64,000 nucleotides of DNA from Tessaracoccus massiliensis (GTDB taxonomy: Bacteria; Actinomycetota; Actinomycetes; Propionibacteriales; Propionibacteriaceae): contig NZ_LN623540.1 of the NCBI RefSeq assembly GCF_000826065.2, positions 129,448 to 193,447 on the forward strand. The letters are read 5' to 3'. The translations under genes and the position numbers were made by a program. The notes below the pieces were generated by a model, which was given only the letters and a program-made list of their open reading frames with translations, did no database searches and was not told the origin of the DNA. Of this stretch, positions 62,926 to 64,000 are shown piece after piece (position 1 is the first letter of the stretch; every line of letters starts with the position of its first letter).

Positions 62926-64000
62926 TGCTCTACAACCTGATCCCCCTGCCGGTGCTGCTGGCCATCGGCGGCGCCGCCATCGCCCTGGCGCTGCCGCGTC
63001 GGCCCAGGCTGCAGCGCCTCGTGTCGATCGTCAGCCTCAGCGGCATCGTCGCGATCGCCGCGGTGTTCATGTGGTTCACGCACCAGCACGGCCCCATGGC
63101 CCTGTGGATCGCCGGCTGGGACGCGCCGCTGGGCATCGCCCTGGTGGTCGACAGGCTGAGCGCCTTGATGCTGCTGGTGGCCTCCGTCATCGCCCTGGGC
63201 GTCCTCCTGTTCGCCACCGGGCAGGACCGCGACGAGGTGCGGCGGGAAACGCCGGTGTCGATCTTCCACCCCACGTTCCTGCTGCTGATGGCGGGCGTGT
63301 CCAACGCCTTCCTGGCGGGCGACCTGTTCAACCTGTTCGTCGGCTTCGAGATGCTGCTGTTCGCCTCCTACGTGCTGTTGACGCTGGGCGGCACGTCGGA
63401 CCGCATCCGGGCGGGCACCACCTACGTGGTGGTTTCACTGCTGAGTTCGTCGCTGTTCCTGATCTCCATCGCGGCCATCTACGCGGCCACGGGCACGGTC
63501 AACATGGCCCACCTCGCGGTGCGGCTGCGGGATCTCACCGAGCCGGTCCAGCTCCTCCTCGAGGTGCTGCTGATCGTCACGTTCTCCATCAAAGCCGCGG
63601 TGTTCCCGTTGTCGTCGTGGCTGCCGGACTCCTATCCGACGGCGCCCGCCCCCGTCACGGCCGTGTTCGCGGGCCTGCTCACCAAGGTGGGCGTCTACGC
63701 GATCATCCGCACCGAGACCCTCCTCTTCCCGGCGCACACCATCTACAACGTGCTGCTGGTGGCCTCGCTGCTGACGATGGTGCTGGGCATCCTGGGCGCC
63801 ATCGCCCAGGTGGAGATCAAGCGAATGCTGTCGTTCACGCTGATCAGCCACATCGGCTACATGATCTTCGGCATCGCGCTGGGCACCGACGCGGGCCTGG
63901 CCGCCACCATCTTCTACACCGCGCACCACATCACCATCCAAGCCACCTTGTTCCTCGTGACCGGGCTGATAGAGCGGCGCGGCGGCACGTCGTCGCTCGA
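62922..64000 (+). CDS. mrpD: Mrp Na+/H+ antiporter subunit D (partial)
   Basis: The NuoN/NuoM-like subunit is open from ATG 62922 (or 62925) to the window edge, 359 codons visible. AGDLFNLFVGFEMLLFASYVL, FSIKAAVFPLSSWLPDSYPTAPAPVTAVFAG and KRMLSFTLISHIGYMIFG are classic MrpD segments. The remaining mrpE-G genes are expected downstream. Confidence 0.94.
   Translation, partial: MMLYNLIPLPVLLAIGGAAIALALPRRPRLQRLVSIVSLSGIVAIAAVFMWFTHQHGPMALWIAGWDAPLGIALVVDRLSALMLLVASVIALGVLLFATGQDRDEVRRETPVSIFHPTFLLLMAGVSNAFLAGDLFNLFVGFEMLLFASYVLLTLGGTSDRIRAGTTYVVVSLLSSSLFLISIAAIYAATGTVNMAHLAVRLRDLTEPVQLLLEVLLIVTFSIKAAVFPLSSWLPDSYPTAPAPVTAVFAGLLTKVGVYAIIRTETLLFPAHTIYNVLLVASLLTMVLGILGAIAQVEIKRMLSFTLISHIGYMIFGIALGTDAGLAATIFYTAHHITIQATLFLVTGLIERRGGTSSL

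Overview
The window is chromosomal DNA from a high-GC Gram-positive actinobacterium. Evidence is the codon use, the mycothiol gene mshB, an Rpf-like muralytic protein, a PknB-type kinase, an EspC/WXG-like secretion substrate and the CE1758/CE1759-type flavin pair. A propionibacterial (Propionibacteriaceae-like) host is my inference and was not tested. Gene density is high, with many ATGA/TGATG overlaps. No rRNA, tRNA or CRISPR array was seen.

Layout. 1-2.6 kb: a minus-strand Nudix hydrolase coupled to a PLD-nuclease/DEAH helicase that runs off the left edge. 2.9-7.4 kb: a TetR regulator and a heterodimeric ABC exporter with one degenerate ATP site. 7.5 kb: an orphan DUF2399 fragment. 8.0-10.5 kb: a minus-strand four-gene cassette (EspC-like protein, calpain-like cysteine protease, a small soluble protein and a related lipoprotein) that looks like a secreted effector with immunity. 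10.5-12.6 kb: a VOC dioxygenase and polyphosphate kinase 2. 12.8-20.7 kb: BlaI regulator, cytochrome bd oxidase (cydAB), an intruding lipoprotein gene, then cydDC. 20.8-25.0 kb: glycerate kinase, glycosyltransferase, fumarase. 25.3-28.1 kb: a csoR-copZ-copA copper operon. 28.1-31.6 kb: a DnaA-box cluster, dnaB, an unknown gene, mutY. 31.7-37.7 kb: HAD phosphatase, Rpf-like protein, alanine dehydrogenase, a TIMP-like secreted protein, DUF4126 protein, lipid kinase, DUF3592 protein. 37.7-46.4 kb: glgX, a second HAD protein, a PASTA-less Ser/Thr kinase, a lipoprotein, mshB, and an FMN reductase/LLM monooxygenase pair. 46.7-53.1 kb: a membrane protein with an apparent frameshift, ilvE, a BrkB-type protein, acyl-CoA ligase, uridine phosphorylase. 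53.1-57.1 kb: an accessory island with an unknown ORF, a decayed IS3-family element, an AbiF/AbiD-like HEPN protein behind a structured RNA, and the remnant of an AarF/UbiB-type gene. 57.1-64.0 kb: MFS exporter, endonuclease IV and the start of an Mrp Na+/H+ antiporter operon (mrpA-mrpC-mrpD, running off the right edge).

Two themes stand out. First, several families of short palindromic dispersed repeats occur, and some lie in frame inside conserved genes (tetR, the second ABC subunit, cydD, glycerate kinase) or supply a stop codon (ppk2). One family carries perfect DnaA-box consensus sequences. Second, the best candidate defence or toxin modules are the AbiF-like protein with its upstream hairpin RNA, the EspC/calpain-protease/paralogous-immunity cassette, and the Nudix plus PLD-helicase pair.
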